From: Moritella marina ATCC 15381
GTDB lineage: Bacteria > Pseudomonadota > Gammaproteobacteria > Enterobacterales > Moritellaceae
NCBI RefSeq assembly: GCF_008931805.1
Contig: NZ_CP044399.1
Span: forward strand, 2,356,001 to 2,420,000
DNA length: 64,000 bases
Direction: 5' to 3'
In this document: piece after piece, positions 37,814 to 46,741 of the stretch
Numbering within the stretch: the stretch's first letter is position 1
How the letters are laid out: every line of letters begins with the position of its first letter
The notes under the pieces: generated by a model
The model's input: the letters and a program-made list of their open reading frames with translations, nothing else
What the model was told of the DNA's origin: nothing
Database searches by the model: none
Made by a program: the position numbers and the translations under genes

Positions 37814-39868
37814 TTATTCACCGCTCGCTTGCTTAATTGCATTCATCACGGCGTCATCAGTTAAAATGACAGGTAGTGGAATACCGTTTGGCGCTTTCGG
37901 GCCGTAAACGATATTAAAGGGCACACCAAAACGACCATTATTTTGTAAATAATCCGTCACTTTCTCAGACCGAACGGTCCAGTCACCTTTCATCGTCACC
38001 ATATTCTCTGTTTGTAATTTACTATAGACAGGATCTTGTAATACCACGCCTATTTTATTGGCTTTACAGGTAATACACCAATCAGCGGTCACATCCACAA
38101 AGACTGTTTTACCCGCTTTAACCTGTTGCTCGATACTAACCACATCGAGATCTTGCCACACTAAATCATCTGGTAAACCATTTGACCATTTACTTGTTGT
38201 TAAAGACGCTGCCAACATGACAATACTACCTAATATCAAGCCCACGCTGATACTAATTAATACAGCACGCTTACCTTTAAGCTTAACCATATAGCCTAAG
38301 AACACAGCACAAATTAATACCAAAATACCGTATATCGCGATCGTCGGTAAGAAACTTGATAACAGTGTGACGAGCCATAAACAGGTCAGCATTAACAAAC
38401 CAGCAAAGACGGTTTTAACCGAGCCCATCCAACGACCAGGCTTAGGTAATAGACTGACAAGTGATGGGAAAGTTGCAACTAACAACCACGGCAATGCCAT
38501 ACCGATAGCCAACGCAGTAAAGATAACAAATAAACTCAGGGTATCCGCACCTAACGCATAAGCAACAGCGGTCCCTAAGAATGGCGCACTACAAGGTGTC
38601 GCAAGTAAGGTCGCAAACATACCTTGTAAGAAATGACCACGGTTACTGTCATCACCAGCAGTAGCTAATTTAGTTTGTACATTTGACGATAAACTAAATT
38701 CAAATGCACCGAGCATATTTAATGAGAACACCGCGGTGATCACAACCATGACAGCGATAAACCACGGGCTTTGGAATTGAATCCCCCATCCTATCGCTTG
38801 ACCAGACACTTTAAGTACGAAAATGAAACTAGCAAGTAACCAGAACGACACGATAATACCGGCTGCGGATGCAAAAAATTGCTGTCTAATTTTACCTTTT
38901 TCAACACGCGGAGCATCAATAATGGTGCTTAATTTCATGCCTAACACAGGTAAAACACAAGGCATAATATTAAGTATCAGACCACCTAATAACGCAAAAA
39001 GCACAATACCAATTAAAGACTCGCCTGTCACAGTAACAAACCCAGCAATAACAGGCGTCGAAAATTCTAATGCTTGCTCAGAGTCGATGACCGTTAAGTT
39101 TAATGGCTTATCAATTAACTCCACCTTACCTAACCAACTGCTTGCATCAAACACAGCCGTTATAGTGCCCGCAACTTGCTCAACAGTCGCTAGCTTAAAA
39201 CTAGTATCAAGATCGCCGTCAATTAATAATGTCGGTGTACCAGTCCAGTTATAACCTGATACTGTTGCTTGTAACTGGCTTTTCTCTTGATCCCATAGCA
39301 ACTCAATCGCATCATTATCATCTATTTTTTTCGGTACTTTGACGATACTTTTGTTATACAAAAATATCGCTTCAGCATCCGCTTGCAGATTGCTAATATC
39401 AACCGACATATTGATATCATAGTCAGTGAGTACACAAATCGTTGTACATGAAGATAAGGTTAGGGTACCCGCTAATACCAACTGTTTATCAATGTCTTCG
39501 AAGCGTAATTGCATTGGAAAGCTAACGGTATCGGTATAACCATAAGTCTCTAACCCAAGTAATGAGAAATGTTTCGGCACTGGCCATTGCCAATCACTAT
39601 TAACCAGATTGCTTGAATCTTGCCAACCAATACTTGGGGCGATACCACCTTCACCAGGTGAACGCCAGTAAGTTTTCCAGTCACCTGAAAGCTTTACTTC
39701 AAGTACTGCTGGTACAGTGTTAGTGGTTTTATCCACTTGCCCTGTCAGCATAAAACGCAACTGGATAGGCGGATGTGATGGATCTTGTAACCAACCCGTT
39801 GTCTGCGCCGAAATACTCGTCGAAATAAACAGTAAACAAGTTACAAATAAGGCTTTTATTGTCTTCAA
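37814..39868 (-). CDS. scsB: ScsB DsbD-like transmembrane electron carrier
   Basis: About 684 residues, read from TTG 39868. GGAG lies 7 bp in front of it and the protein then begins MKTIKALFVTCLLF, a clean signal peptide; the ATG at 39898 has no such site. Layout: a large periplasmic domain to about residue 275 with a Cys pair in LSSCTTICVLTDYD, then eight membrane helices with MPCVLPVLGMKLS and TPCSAPFLGTAV (the DsbD-type Cys), then a C-terminal thioredoxin domain with VTADWCITCKANK. It carries electrons from cytoplasmic thioredoxin to ScsC and ScsD. Confidence 0.88.
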   Translation of the reverse strand: MKTIKALFVTCLLFISTSISAQTTGWLQDPSHPPIQLRFMLTGQVDKTTNTVPAVLEVKLSGDWKTYWRSPGEGGIAPSIGWQDSSNLVNSDWQWPVPKHFSLLGLETYGYTDTVSFPMQLRFEDIDKQLVLAGTLTLSSCTTICVLTDYDINMSVDISNLQADAEAIFLYNKSIVKVPKKIDDNDAIELLWDQEKSQLQATVSGYNWTGTPTLLIDGDLDTSFKLATVEQVAGTITAVFDASSWLGKVELIDKPLNLTVIDSEQALEFSTPVIAGFVTVTGESLIGIVLFALLGGLILNIMPCVLPVLGMKLSTIIDAPRVEKGKIRQQFFASAAGIIVSFWLLASFIFVLKVSGQAIGWGIQFQSPWFIAVMVVITAVFSLNMLGAFEFSLSSNVQTKLATAGDDSNRGHFLQGMFATLLATPCSAPFLGTAVAYALGADTLSLFVIFTALAIGMALPWLLVATFPSLVSLLPKPGRWMGSVKTVFAGLLMLTCLWLVTLLSSFLPTIAIYGILVLICAVFLGYMVKLKGKRAVLISISVGLILGSIVMLAASLTTSKWSNGLPDDLVWQDLDVVSIEQQVKAGKTVFVDVTADWCITCKANKIGVVLQDPVYSKLQTENMVTMKGDWTVRSEKVTDYLQNNGRFGVPFNIVYGPKAPNGIPLPVILTDDAVMNAIKQASGE

Positions 39869-40088
39869 ATCATGTCTCCAAAAAGTACATAAAGTCATCG
39901 TAACGATACTTCAATACCAATTGTATTAAGTCGGTTGTCAATCAACAGGCGAAACCTATAGATAAACATAATAATTCGTTAATATACCTGAGTTACAGAA
40001 AAGACTTAAACATTTAATATCAAATAGTTAATATAAAATGGAGTTTGTTTCATCGTGTCTTTAACTATAACTAAGGTAGGACAGAGTA

Positions 40089-40493
40089 TTACTCGTCAAA
40101 TTTACACAAAATAAGATGGCGACGTTGTGAGGGAACCAATCGAGTGGTGAGGGAAATTGTATTCGGTGTCTGGCGCATAAAGTAATGGCTAAACATAATG
40201 ATCATTAATATGATCATTACCAGCTCATCCATGTGGGTACTGGCTTTTTGTAATAACTTTTCGGTCAATTTACACACGCCATCACTGTTATCGAGATAAC
40301 TGTCATTGTAAAGTTCCGCATTAGCAACGGCACTGACTGTCGACTTATCTTGTACAACGCTTTGTAAAGTTCCTTGTGAAACACCTTGGGGATTATTAAA
40401 CGTATAAGCATTGTTAACCATACAAGCAATCAAAAACGTTACTATTAATAGCAAGCTGATATTGGCGTTGTTTGTAGGTTTAGTGATGCGCAT
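40089..40493 (-). CDS. Small membrane protein upstream of scsB, unknown function
   Basis: 134 residues with an N-terminal hydrophobic segment (ISLLLIVTFLIACMV) that could be an anchor or signal, and a second helix (ELVMIILMIIMFSHYF) near residue 95. A polar middle holds one Cys in GVCKLTEKLL. It sits upstream of scsB on the same strand with a 220-bp gap, the position scsA holds in Salmonella, but I cannot confirm homology with ScsA. Membership of the scs operon is only suggested. Confidence 0.55.
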   Translation of the reverse strand: MRITKPTNNANISLLLIVTFLIACMVNNAYTFNNPQGVSQGTLQSVVQDKSTVSAVANAELYNDSYLDNSDGVCKLTEKLLQKASTHMDELVMIILMIIMFSHYFMRQTPNTISLTTRLVPSQRRHLILCKFDE

Positions 40494-40810
40494 ATATGTT
40501 GGTCATTAAGCTCATGGTTAGATTAGTCACAGTGCATCTTTTTACCGATAATAATGAAATATCACAAGTCAGCATCATTAAAATTACCCTTCTTTACGAA
40601 AAATGATTAAAAATGGTCGATATATACTAAAATCTAGTGATGAATTTAATTAACTGCTGGTGTTTTTGTGATTTTAGCCTAGAATCCCGCCTCTAGTTCA
40701 TTTCTCTTTATCCAGTGTTGATAACAAAACGTATCGCGGTGATTAAGTAGAATGAAAAAACACCATTTATGAAAAAACATCACACTTAATAATCGCTAGG
40801 AAATAGACTC
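40494..40810. other. Intergenic region before the DUF3622 gene
   Basis: 317 bp without a plausible gene. A promoter-like stretch, ttgtgattttagcctagaat, lies at about 40667-40686, but its hexamer spacing is short. AGGAAA precedes the DUF3622 start. Nothing else stands out. Confidence 0.45.
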
Positions 40811-41089
40811 ATGGCTAAAGGTAAAAAGTACGATTTTAATTTGGTACTAGTAGACGGTTCTTGGACTGCTGAAATCGTTAGAAAGATCACATCTAAAAAA
40901 ACAGTTGTATCAAAAAGCCAAGCTGGTTTTGCTTCAGAAGCAGAAGCACAAGTTTGGGCAGAGACTGAGTTAAAAGGTTTCTTACAAAACCAAATCGACC
41001 GTAACGCACGTCGTATTCGTTTAGTTTCAGAAAGCGTTGAAGATAATGCAGAAGAGATCGCTGATGAATCAGAAGAAGACAACGCTTAA
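40811..41089 (+). CDS. DUF3622-family small acidic protein
   Basis: 92 residues. KKYDFNLVLVDGSWTAEIVR at the start, then VSKSQAGFASEAEAQVWAE and a strongly acidic tail (EDNAEEIADESEEDNA). I recognise this as the DUF3622 family found in vibrios and relatives; no function is known. AGGAAA precedes the ATG. A hairpin follows the gene, so it is probably transcribed alone. Confidence 0.75.
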   Translation: MAKGKKYDFNLVLVDGSWTAEIVRKITSKKTVVSKSQAGFASEAEAQVWAETELKGFLQNQIDRNARRIRLVSESVEDNAEEIADESEEDNA

Positions 41090-41118
41090 TATCATCTTGA
41101 TATAAGTAAGGTCTTACG

Positions 41119-41155
41119 CCATCGCTAATTATCCGATATTAGCGATGGTCTATTT
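41119..41155 (+). terminator. Terminator-like hairpin after the DUF3622 gene
   Basis: An 11-bp perfect stem (ccatcgctaat with attagcgatgg), 8-nt loop, then tctattt. The T run is short, so termination may be moderate. It begins 30 bp after the stop. Confidence 0.65.
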
Positions 41156-41214
41156 ACATAAACAATTGTCTAAATCTCCAATCCCTCCACTGCACCTTAT
41201 TTACACTAAAAATA

Positions 41215-41424
41215 TTACTTATCAGCGTGGGTAAGTACTAAATTACTACCGTCAATTCTAACGTCTTTGTAACCCTTCAAATTTTCAGCAAGTACATCAA
41301 GCCCTTTTTCAGTAAGCGCTTCATCTGATAATGTGTAAGTTGTTACATTCTGACCAGAGTCCGCATCACTAGTAACTGCCGATTGAATGTTATTTAACAG
41401 CGCTTTAAAGTCATCATTGTGCAT
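41215..41424 (-). CDS. Small hypothetical protein (69 aa)
   Basis: A soluble protein, MHNDDFKALLNNIQSAVTSD at the start, then YTLSDEALTEKGLDVLAENL and a short end VRIDGSNLVLTHADK. A mixed alpha/beta pattern, no Cys, no signal. GAGAG lies 7 bp before the ATG. Family not recognised. It is convergent with the DUF3622 gene. Confidence 0.55.
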   Translation of the reverse strand: MHNDDFKALLNNIQSAVTSDADSGQNVTTYTLSDEALTEKGLDVLAENLKGYKDVRIDGSNLVLTHADK

Positions 41425-41538
41425 ATGTATACTCTCTATAATGTATATAACTTAAGTCTTATTGATATTTTGATGGTAGGCTGTTTGTAGTTGCGTTTCA
41501 ATGTATTACTTTAAATATTAATGCTAGATAGAACAAAC

Positions 41539-41562
41539 AATGAGCCGATGCCCAGGCTCATT
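41539..41562 (-). terminator. Terminator hairpin after the phosphatase gene
   Basis: An 8-bp stem (aatgagcc with ggctcatt) with an 8-nt loop, followed on the minus strand by ttgtttgttc. It ends the long MoxR-Bat operon 49 bp after the last stop. Confidence 0.7.
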
Positions 41563-41610
41563 ACACGTACTACTCATTTTCTTAACCTACTAAGCGCGTG
41601 ATTAACGCTG

Positions 41611-43323
41611 CTAGTCATGGGAAACGACTTCTTTTAACACTTCACCAGTCGTACCAGTTGGCTGAGTAATGCCTAGATAGTTAGCAATCGTTGGCGCTAT
41701 ATCATACGGCGTGACAGCTCGGCTTACCTGCTCATCATCAATATCCATACCAGCAAATATTATCGGCACATGGGTATCGTACGACCAAGGTGAGCCATGA
41801 GTCGACGCGACTTTTAAACCATCAAAATCATTAATAAACGTATTCGGAGAAAAGACGATATGGATATCACCACTACGATGTTTGTTAAAGTTATTCGCGA
41901 CCAAACGTAAAACCCGTTGATCATCTAAGCGACCGAACTTAATGTCTTCCGTCGTTATCGCATATTCAACGCCACTAATTTTTTCAATTTCCTTAGCGAG
42001 TACTGCTTGCACATCCTCAAGCTTGAGCTTATTACTTTTGATTACCCGATGATCAAGATAAATATACGGTTTAGAATAAAGTTTGACGAGCGCTTTACCG
42101 ACACCAAATTTTTTCTCTAGTTCCTTATAAATCCCCGCATCCGCCATTAATTTTTCATCGAAGTATTTAGGTTTTTTCGCGCCCAATTCATGCAAATAAC
42201 CAGGCGCATCAGCCGCGCCGTGATCCGCCGACAATACAATTAAGGTATTATCTAGTCCTACCGTGGCATCAACATAACGGAATAACTCCGCTAGCGTGCG
42301 GTCTAGACGTAATATATTATCTTCTGTCTCTAAGCTTGATGGGCCAAACATATGAATAACATAATCTGTAGAAGAAAAACTCACCGATAAATAATCTGGT
42401 ACTGTGTTCTGACCTATTTTTTCTTGTTCCATTAATTTTTTAGTAAAGTCTAACGTCAGTTCATCACCTGCAGGGCTAAGTGTTAATAGCGTGCCAAAAT
42501 ATTTACCCGATGCTTTGCCATAAGGATGTGGAAAACGTTGACCAAACCCTGCTAAGTCAGTTTTGTAATCTACCTGTTTTTCATTTGAAAATAAGTAGTC
42601 CTTTTCTTCAAACATAAGCGACCAACTTTGCTGATCAAATTTGTCCGCTTTGTTGAGTTGATTCCAGTTATTTACCCATGCAGGATAATTTTTATAATAA
42701 TAATCACTACTCACAAACTGCTTAGTGGATTTAGAAAACCACAGTGCTTTACCGTATTGACCCGCGAGAGAAACGGCCGCACGATCTTTAACTGATACCC
42801 CAAACATCTTCGATTTACCATTAAACGCAGTGTATATTTCATCGCTTAACGTACTTGATAACAGCGGTAATGGCGAGCGCCCGTCGCCCTTAGCTGCTTT
42901 TTGTGTTGAATCTATTTCGGTACTTTTATCTACGCCGCCATGGCCTAATAGGTGATAGTCTTCATCTTCAATATTATAAACAACGCGATCCAGCTTACGA
43001 TCAAACCACACATTGCCGACCATGCCATGCACTGATGGTGGCGCGCCAGTCGCTAACGAACTATGACCGACAATGGTTTCAGTATTCGCATGTTGGTAAT
43101 GGGCATTGTTGTATACAACGCCTTCTTCTAGTAGATAGCGAAAACCACCCTTCTCCATTTTTCCTAAAAACCGCGTTGGTAAATCACCACGCAATGCATC
43201 TACCGTAATCTGCAGCACTAACTTAGGCTGTCCTTGCTGCTTAGCAAGTACATTTCCCGACGCCGTTGTGACGAGCAGACAAGCAATCGTGGTTATTGTC
43301 TTTTGCATCTTTTTAGAAACCAT
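41611..43323 (-). CDS. PafA-like alkaline phosphatase (periplasmic)
   Basis: 570 residues with an N-terminal signal peptide (to about residue 27, SGNVLAKQ). It has the alkaline-phosphatase superfamily metal sites (VLQITVDALRGD near the start, VLSADHGAAD, ASTHGSPWSYD). The nucleophile Thr lies in ANTETIVGHSSLATG, followed by an Asn in GMVGNVWFD and by SVKDRAAVSLAG. These match the T-N-K-R catalytic set of PafA, a monoesterase that releases phosphate from many substrates. GGAG lies 7 bp before the ATG. It is the last gene of the MoxR-Bat operon, 38 bp after the cytochrome. Confidence 0.85.
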   Translation of the reverse strand: MVSKKMQKTITTIACLLVTTASGNVLAKQQGQPKLVLQITVDALRGDLPTRFLGKMEKGGFRYLLEEGVVYNNAHYQHANTETIVGHSSLATGAPPSVHGMVGNVWFDRKLDRVVYNIEDEDYHLLGHGGVDKSTEIDSTQKAAKGDGRSPLPLLSSTLSDEIYTAFNGKSKMFGVSVKDRAAVSLAGQYGKALWFSKSTKQFVSSDYYYKNYPAWVNNWNQLNKADKFDQQSWSLMFEEKDYLFSNEKQVDYKTDLAGFGQRFPHPYGKASGKYFGTLLTLSPAGDELTLDFTKKLMEQEKIGQNTVPDYLSVSFSSTDYVIHMFGPSSLETEDNILRLDRTLAELFRYVDATVGLDNTLIVLSADHGAADAPGYLHELGAKKPKYFDEKLMADAGIYKELEKKFGVGKALVKLYSKPYIYLDHRVIKSNKLKLEDVQAVLAKEIEKISGVEYAITTEDIKFGRLDDQRVLRLVANNFNKHRSGDIHIVFSPNTFINDFDGLKVASTHGSPWSYDTHVPIIFAGMDIDDEQVSRAVTPYDIAPTIANYLGITQPTGTTGEVLKEVVSHD

Positions 43324-43361
43324 ATCAACTCCATTTATTTCATTTGGTTTTGTAGCTGGCT

Positions 43362-45575
43362 TTATAACTGTTTTTGTAGTTGGCTTTGTAATCGCTCTCG
43401 TAACTGCTTTAACGCTGGATCGCCTGGTGTACGTTGTTCCAGCATATCTACCTGAACTAATGCGTCTTCATAATTACCACTCGCTTCCAACGCCAATACA
43501 TAGACAAAAGAGAAACGCGCATTATCAGGCTCAATTTGTTTGGCTTTAATCAGCGCATCCAAAGCTTGAGGCCAGTCACGTTTGACGACATATATCAATC
43601 CTAAGTTATGTAAGGCCATCGCGTGCTGTGGCTCAACCACTAATATCTCTTCGAGTAACACTCGAGCTTTGTCTAACTGACTCGTTTCACGATAGACACT
43701 CGCGAGGTTAAGCTTACTTGGTAAGAAGCTAGGCTGGATCCGCACTGCATTTAAATACTGCACCTGCGCTTGTTCAAGATCCCCAACTTTATAAGCGAGA
43801 TCTGCCAGTGCAATTTGTGCTGATAATAAATCCTGTTGCTGTTGATACGTAGTTACAGCCTCCATTAACGCATCTTGCATTGGTTTTTGTGCTTTTTCGG
43901 GTAACTCTCGGCGAAATGCAGGGGCGAGTAATTTAATTGCTTGCAGGCGTACATTTTTATGCTCGTCATACAATAAACCAAAGCCCACTTGTAATTGTAA
44001 CTGTTGTGAAGATCGCTCTAAAACAGTAATTACACCTAACTTAACCAAACTTTCAGAAGAGTTAGCCGCCTCATTCAAGATCTGCATATTTTCCATTTTA
44101 GTCATATCAAGACGACCAAGTAATACAGCACGACGCATTGCAGGTTGGCTTTCATCAACCACCAGTTTGGCAATATTCGCTTGCCCCTGCGGTGGGTTTT
44201 CAGCATTGAGGAGTAACGCGCTACCGATGTCATCGTATTGACCAAATACCTTAGATTTTTTACTTTTTAGCTGGCCTTGTGACCACTGGCTATTCTTATC
44301 TTGATGGCAATCTAAACATACATCCGGAGTACCTAAATTTTCACTCACCCAAGGATTAGGAATACGGAAAGCATGATCACGGCGATCATCAACGCCCATG
44401 TAACGTTTTTCAGGCATGTGGCAGTCAATACATTGGCCACCCGATGATCCTGAATCATGCAGGGTATGCTCAGGTGTATCAAATTTGCTTTGCACATGAC
44501 ATTGCGCACACAGGTTATTATCTAGCGTTAGCACCTTACCAGAGTGGGGATCATGGCAATTACTGCAAGTCACACCAGCCGTCGCCATCTTGCTTTGACT
44601 GAATGAGCCATAAACGTATACTTCGTCCTGAATTTGTCCATCACTGTAATATAGTTCAGGTAGTGCCAAGCGCGGGATATAGTGCTGAGTAAACTCACTT
44701 GGATCATTACCGTCAGTTAATGATGTACGTCGACTATGGCATGCTGCGCATTGATCTGGTTGACCGTGGTCAATAGAAACGGACTGGCCTTGAAGTACTT
44801 TGGCAGTATTCTTTCCATCTTCGAATATCCAATCCAATTTTTTATACTGCTTGTTTTTGAAACCTGAGTTAGCAACTGACTTTTGCTGTGCTTGGGTTAG
44901 GTTGATGTGTTTTTCAGCTGGTCCATGACAAGCTTCACAACTGACATTCACTTCACTAAATGTCGTGTTGTAACTGTCTTTTTCGACATCATAGCCACGC
45001 TTTAGATCCGTGGAATGACATTCTGCGCAACGGGCATTCCAATTGTTAAATTGCCCCAGCCAATTAAAAGGCGTGTCTGGTATATGCGTGTCTTCATAAA
45101 GGCTATACCAACGTTGGCCTCCCTCTTCTTTGCCTCGAGAATCCCAAGCCACTGGGTATGCCTGTAAGCGCCCCTTACCAATATCAACCAATATTTGCTG
45201 TAAAGGTTTATAAGCAAATACGTAAGGAACTTCATAACGCCTGCCTGTTTGACCTGTCTGGCCAGTTTCAATGTAATAACCCGCTTGGTCTTGATTAAAA
45301 ATTGTCCAACCGTCTTTAGATTCAAAACGAATGTTATTAAAGTCCCCAAGTACACTCTTGTCGCTAGCTGGCAGCATAGAGTTGGCGTGATGAGACGGCT
45401 TCCAACTGGCCACTTCACTTTGATGGCAGTCAATACAAGTGTCGTTACCCACATAGCTTTGATTAACTATATAGTTTTCATTAACCATATAGCTAGGCTG
45501 GGCAAACACAACTGCGCTTAACGATAATAAGATTAAGTTGCACAACAACATGATTAGAGGCATTAAATAACTCAT
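43362..45575 (-). CDS. Periplasmic eight-heme c-type cytochrome with HEAT/TPR C-terminal part
   Basis: 737 residues with a signal peptide (to about residue 26). Eight CxxCH heme motifs can be counted: CIDCH, CAECH, CEACH, CAACH, CSNCH, CAQCH, CIDCH and CLDCH, all before residue 430. LQAYPVAWDSRGKEEGGQRW and NARCAECHSTDLKRGYD are typical of a widespread family of multiheme proteins with TPRs, whose electron donors and acceptors are unknown. The C-terminal third has HEAT-like then TPR repeats (ALHNLGLIYVVKRDW). It overlaps BatD by 4 bp, so it belongs to the MoxR-Bat operon. Confidence 0.85.
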   Translation of the reverse strand: MSYLMPLIMLLCNLILLSLSAVVFAQPSYMVNENYIVNQSYVGNDTCIDCHQSEVASWKPSHHANSMLPASDKSVLGDFNNIRFESKDGWTIFNQDQAGYYIETGQTGQTGRRYEVPYVFAYKPLQQILVDIGKGRLQAYPVAWDSRGKEEGGQRWYSLYEDTHIPDTPFNWLGQFNNWNARCAECHSTDLKRGYDVEKDSYNTTFSEVNVSCEACHGPAEKHINLTQAQQKSVANSGFKNKQYKKLDWIFEDGKNTAKVLQGQSVSIDHGQPDQCAACHSRRTSLTDGNDPSEFTQHYIPRLALPELYYSDGQIQDEVYVYGSFSQSKMATAGVTCSNCHDPHSGKVLTLDNNLCAQCHVQSKFDTPEHTLHDSGSSGGQCIDCHMPEKRYMGVDDRRDHAFRIPNPWVSENLGTPDVCLDCHQDKNSQWSQGQLKSKKSKVFGQYDDIGSALLLNAENPPQGQANIAKLVVDESQPAMRRAVLLGRLDMTKMENMQILNEAANSSESLVKLGVITVLERSSQQLQLQVGFGLLYDEHKNVRLQAIKLLAPAFRRELPEKAQKPMQDALMEAVTTYQQQQDLLSAQIALADLAYKVGDLEQAQVQYLNAVRIQPSFLPSKLNLASVYRETSQLDKARVLLEEILVVEPQHAMALHNLGLIYVVKRDWPQALDALIKAKQIEPDNARFSFVYVLALEASGNYEDALVQVDMLEQRTPGDPALKQLRERLQSQLQKQL

Positions 45576-46741
45576 TTGATTAATTCTTTTAATTTGCAGG
45601 CGCTGAGCTTGTCTTTCCCCGCTGTTTTAGCCGGTGCTTGATAAGACGCTTCAAATAACTGCGCGACGGTTTCACTGTTTTTATTTCCTTGCAATAACCC
45701 CAAATTAGCATGTAGATCGGCTTTTTGGTAAAGCAAAGCGATAAACCGTGGCCACTGTTTGTTTTTTAACGATTTTTTAAGCTGGGAGTTAAGACTCGGT
45801 GGTATTTTTCGATATTTTAAATAGCTAAATAACAACAATAGAATAACGGTGCTGATGATAATGAATCCTTGTTTCTGCAGAGTGCTAATACCTGATACCT
45901 TGAGTGTGTTTGTGTCAAAATAGCCTTGCTGTAAACCATTGCCGAGATGCCACCAATTTAGCGACTCTCCACCCAGTTGATAATCACCAGGCTGTTTGAT
46001 GACATAAGTGATCGTTTGCTTTATCGATGCTGTTTGCTCTCCGCGATTACTTTGATCATCAAGTTTTGGCTCTTGGACATTGATTTGTATACCGTCAACC
46101 ATTGGAAACTTGATTGCCGGTATTTGAATACTTTTTATATCAGTGGCATTAATCGTGATCTCTCGTTGAATAATATCCCCCACTTGGTAACTTACTTGTG
46201 GCTCAGACCAACGTTGAACAAACTGCACGTCGCTAGACACGATATATTTTTTAATTTGTTTTAAAGGTTCAGGCACATAAGCAAATACCGCTAAGCTATC
46301 ACTGCGTAATTGACTAACATGATTATCCTCTTCACTCCCATTATTTTCTCCAGCGCCTTTATATTCTCCTGTTCCCTTATATTGGACATGGAAAGTCAAT
46401 GGAGGCAATTCCAGTAAACCGCTATGTTCTGGGTATAAGTCTACCTGCCAAAGCTGAGTCGCATATTTTTCACCGTCAATGATAGTGCTACCATTAATGG
46501 CAAATTGAGATGTTTGTGCCAAACGCGCTTTGGATAAAGAAGGCAATTGAAATCGCGTCGCACCATTAAAATAGCCTTTCACCGCAAGTAAATAGCTTAT
46601 CGTTACCTTTTGCCCAACCACGGGATGATACTCATTAACCGTGGTCGTGATCACAGTTGTTTGAGGTTGTTTTTCAGCGGGTATACTTTGAGCCCATAAC
46701 AGCTGCGGGACAATGAGAAGAAGAATGATGATTTTATTCAT
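45572..46741 (-). CDS. BatD-family protein (oxygen tolerance)
   Basis: 389 residues: signal peptide (to about residue 17, LLWAQS), two Ig-like beta domains (VGQKVTISYLLAVKGYF and YQVGDIIQREITINATDI), one membrane helix (GFIIISTVILLLLFSYL, about residue 300) and a short cytoplasmic tail. This is the BatD layout; Bat proteins interact with MoxR partners at the inner membrane. It overlaps the upstream VWA/TPR gene by 8 bp and the cytochrome gene by 4 bp. Confidence 0.78.
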   Translation of the reverse strand: MNKIIILLLIVPQLLWAQSIPAEKQPQTTVITTTVNEYHPVVGQKVTISYLLAVKGYFNGATRFQLPSLSKARLAQTSQFAINGSTIIDGEKYATQLWQVDLYPEHSGLLELPPLTFHVQYKGTGEYKGAGENNGSEEDNHVSQLRSDSLAVFAYVPEPLKQIKKYIVSSDVQFVQRWSEPQVSYQVGDIIQREITINATDIKSIQIPAIKFPMVDGIQINVQEPKLDDQSNRGEQTASIKQTITYVIKQPGDYQLGGESLNWWHLGNGLQQGYFDTNTLKVSGISTLQKQGFIIISTVILLLLFSYLKYRKIPPSLNSQLKKSLKNKQWPRFIALLYQKADLHANLGLLQGNKNSETVAQLFEASYQAPAKTAGKDKLSACKLKELIK

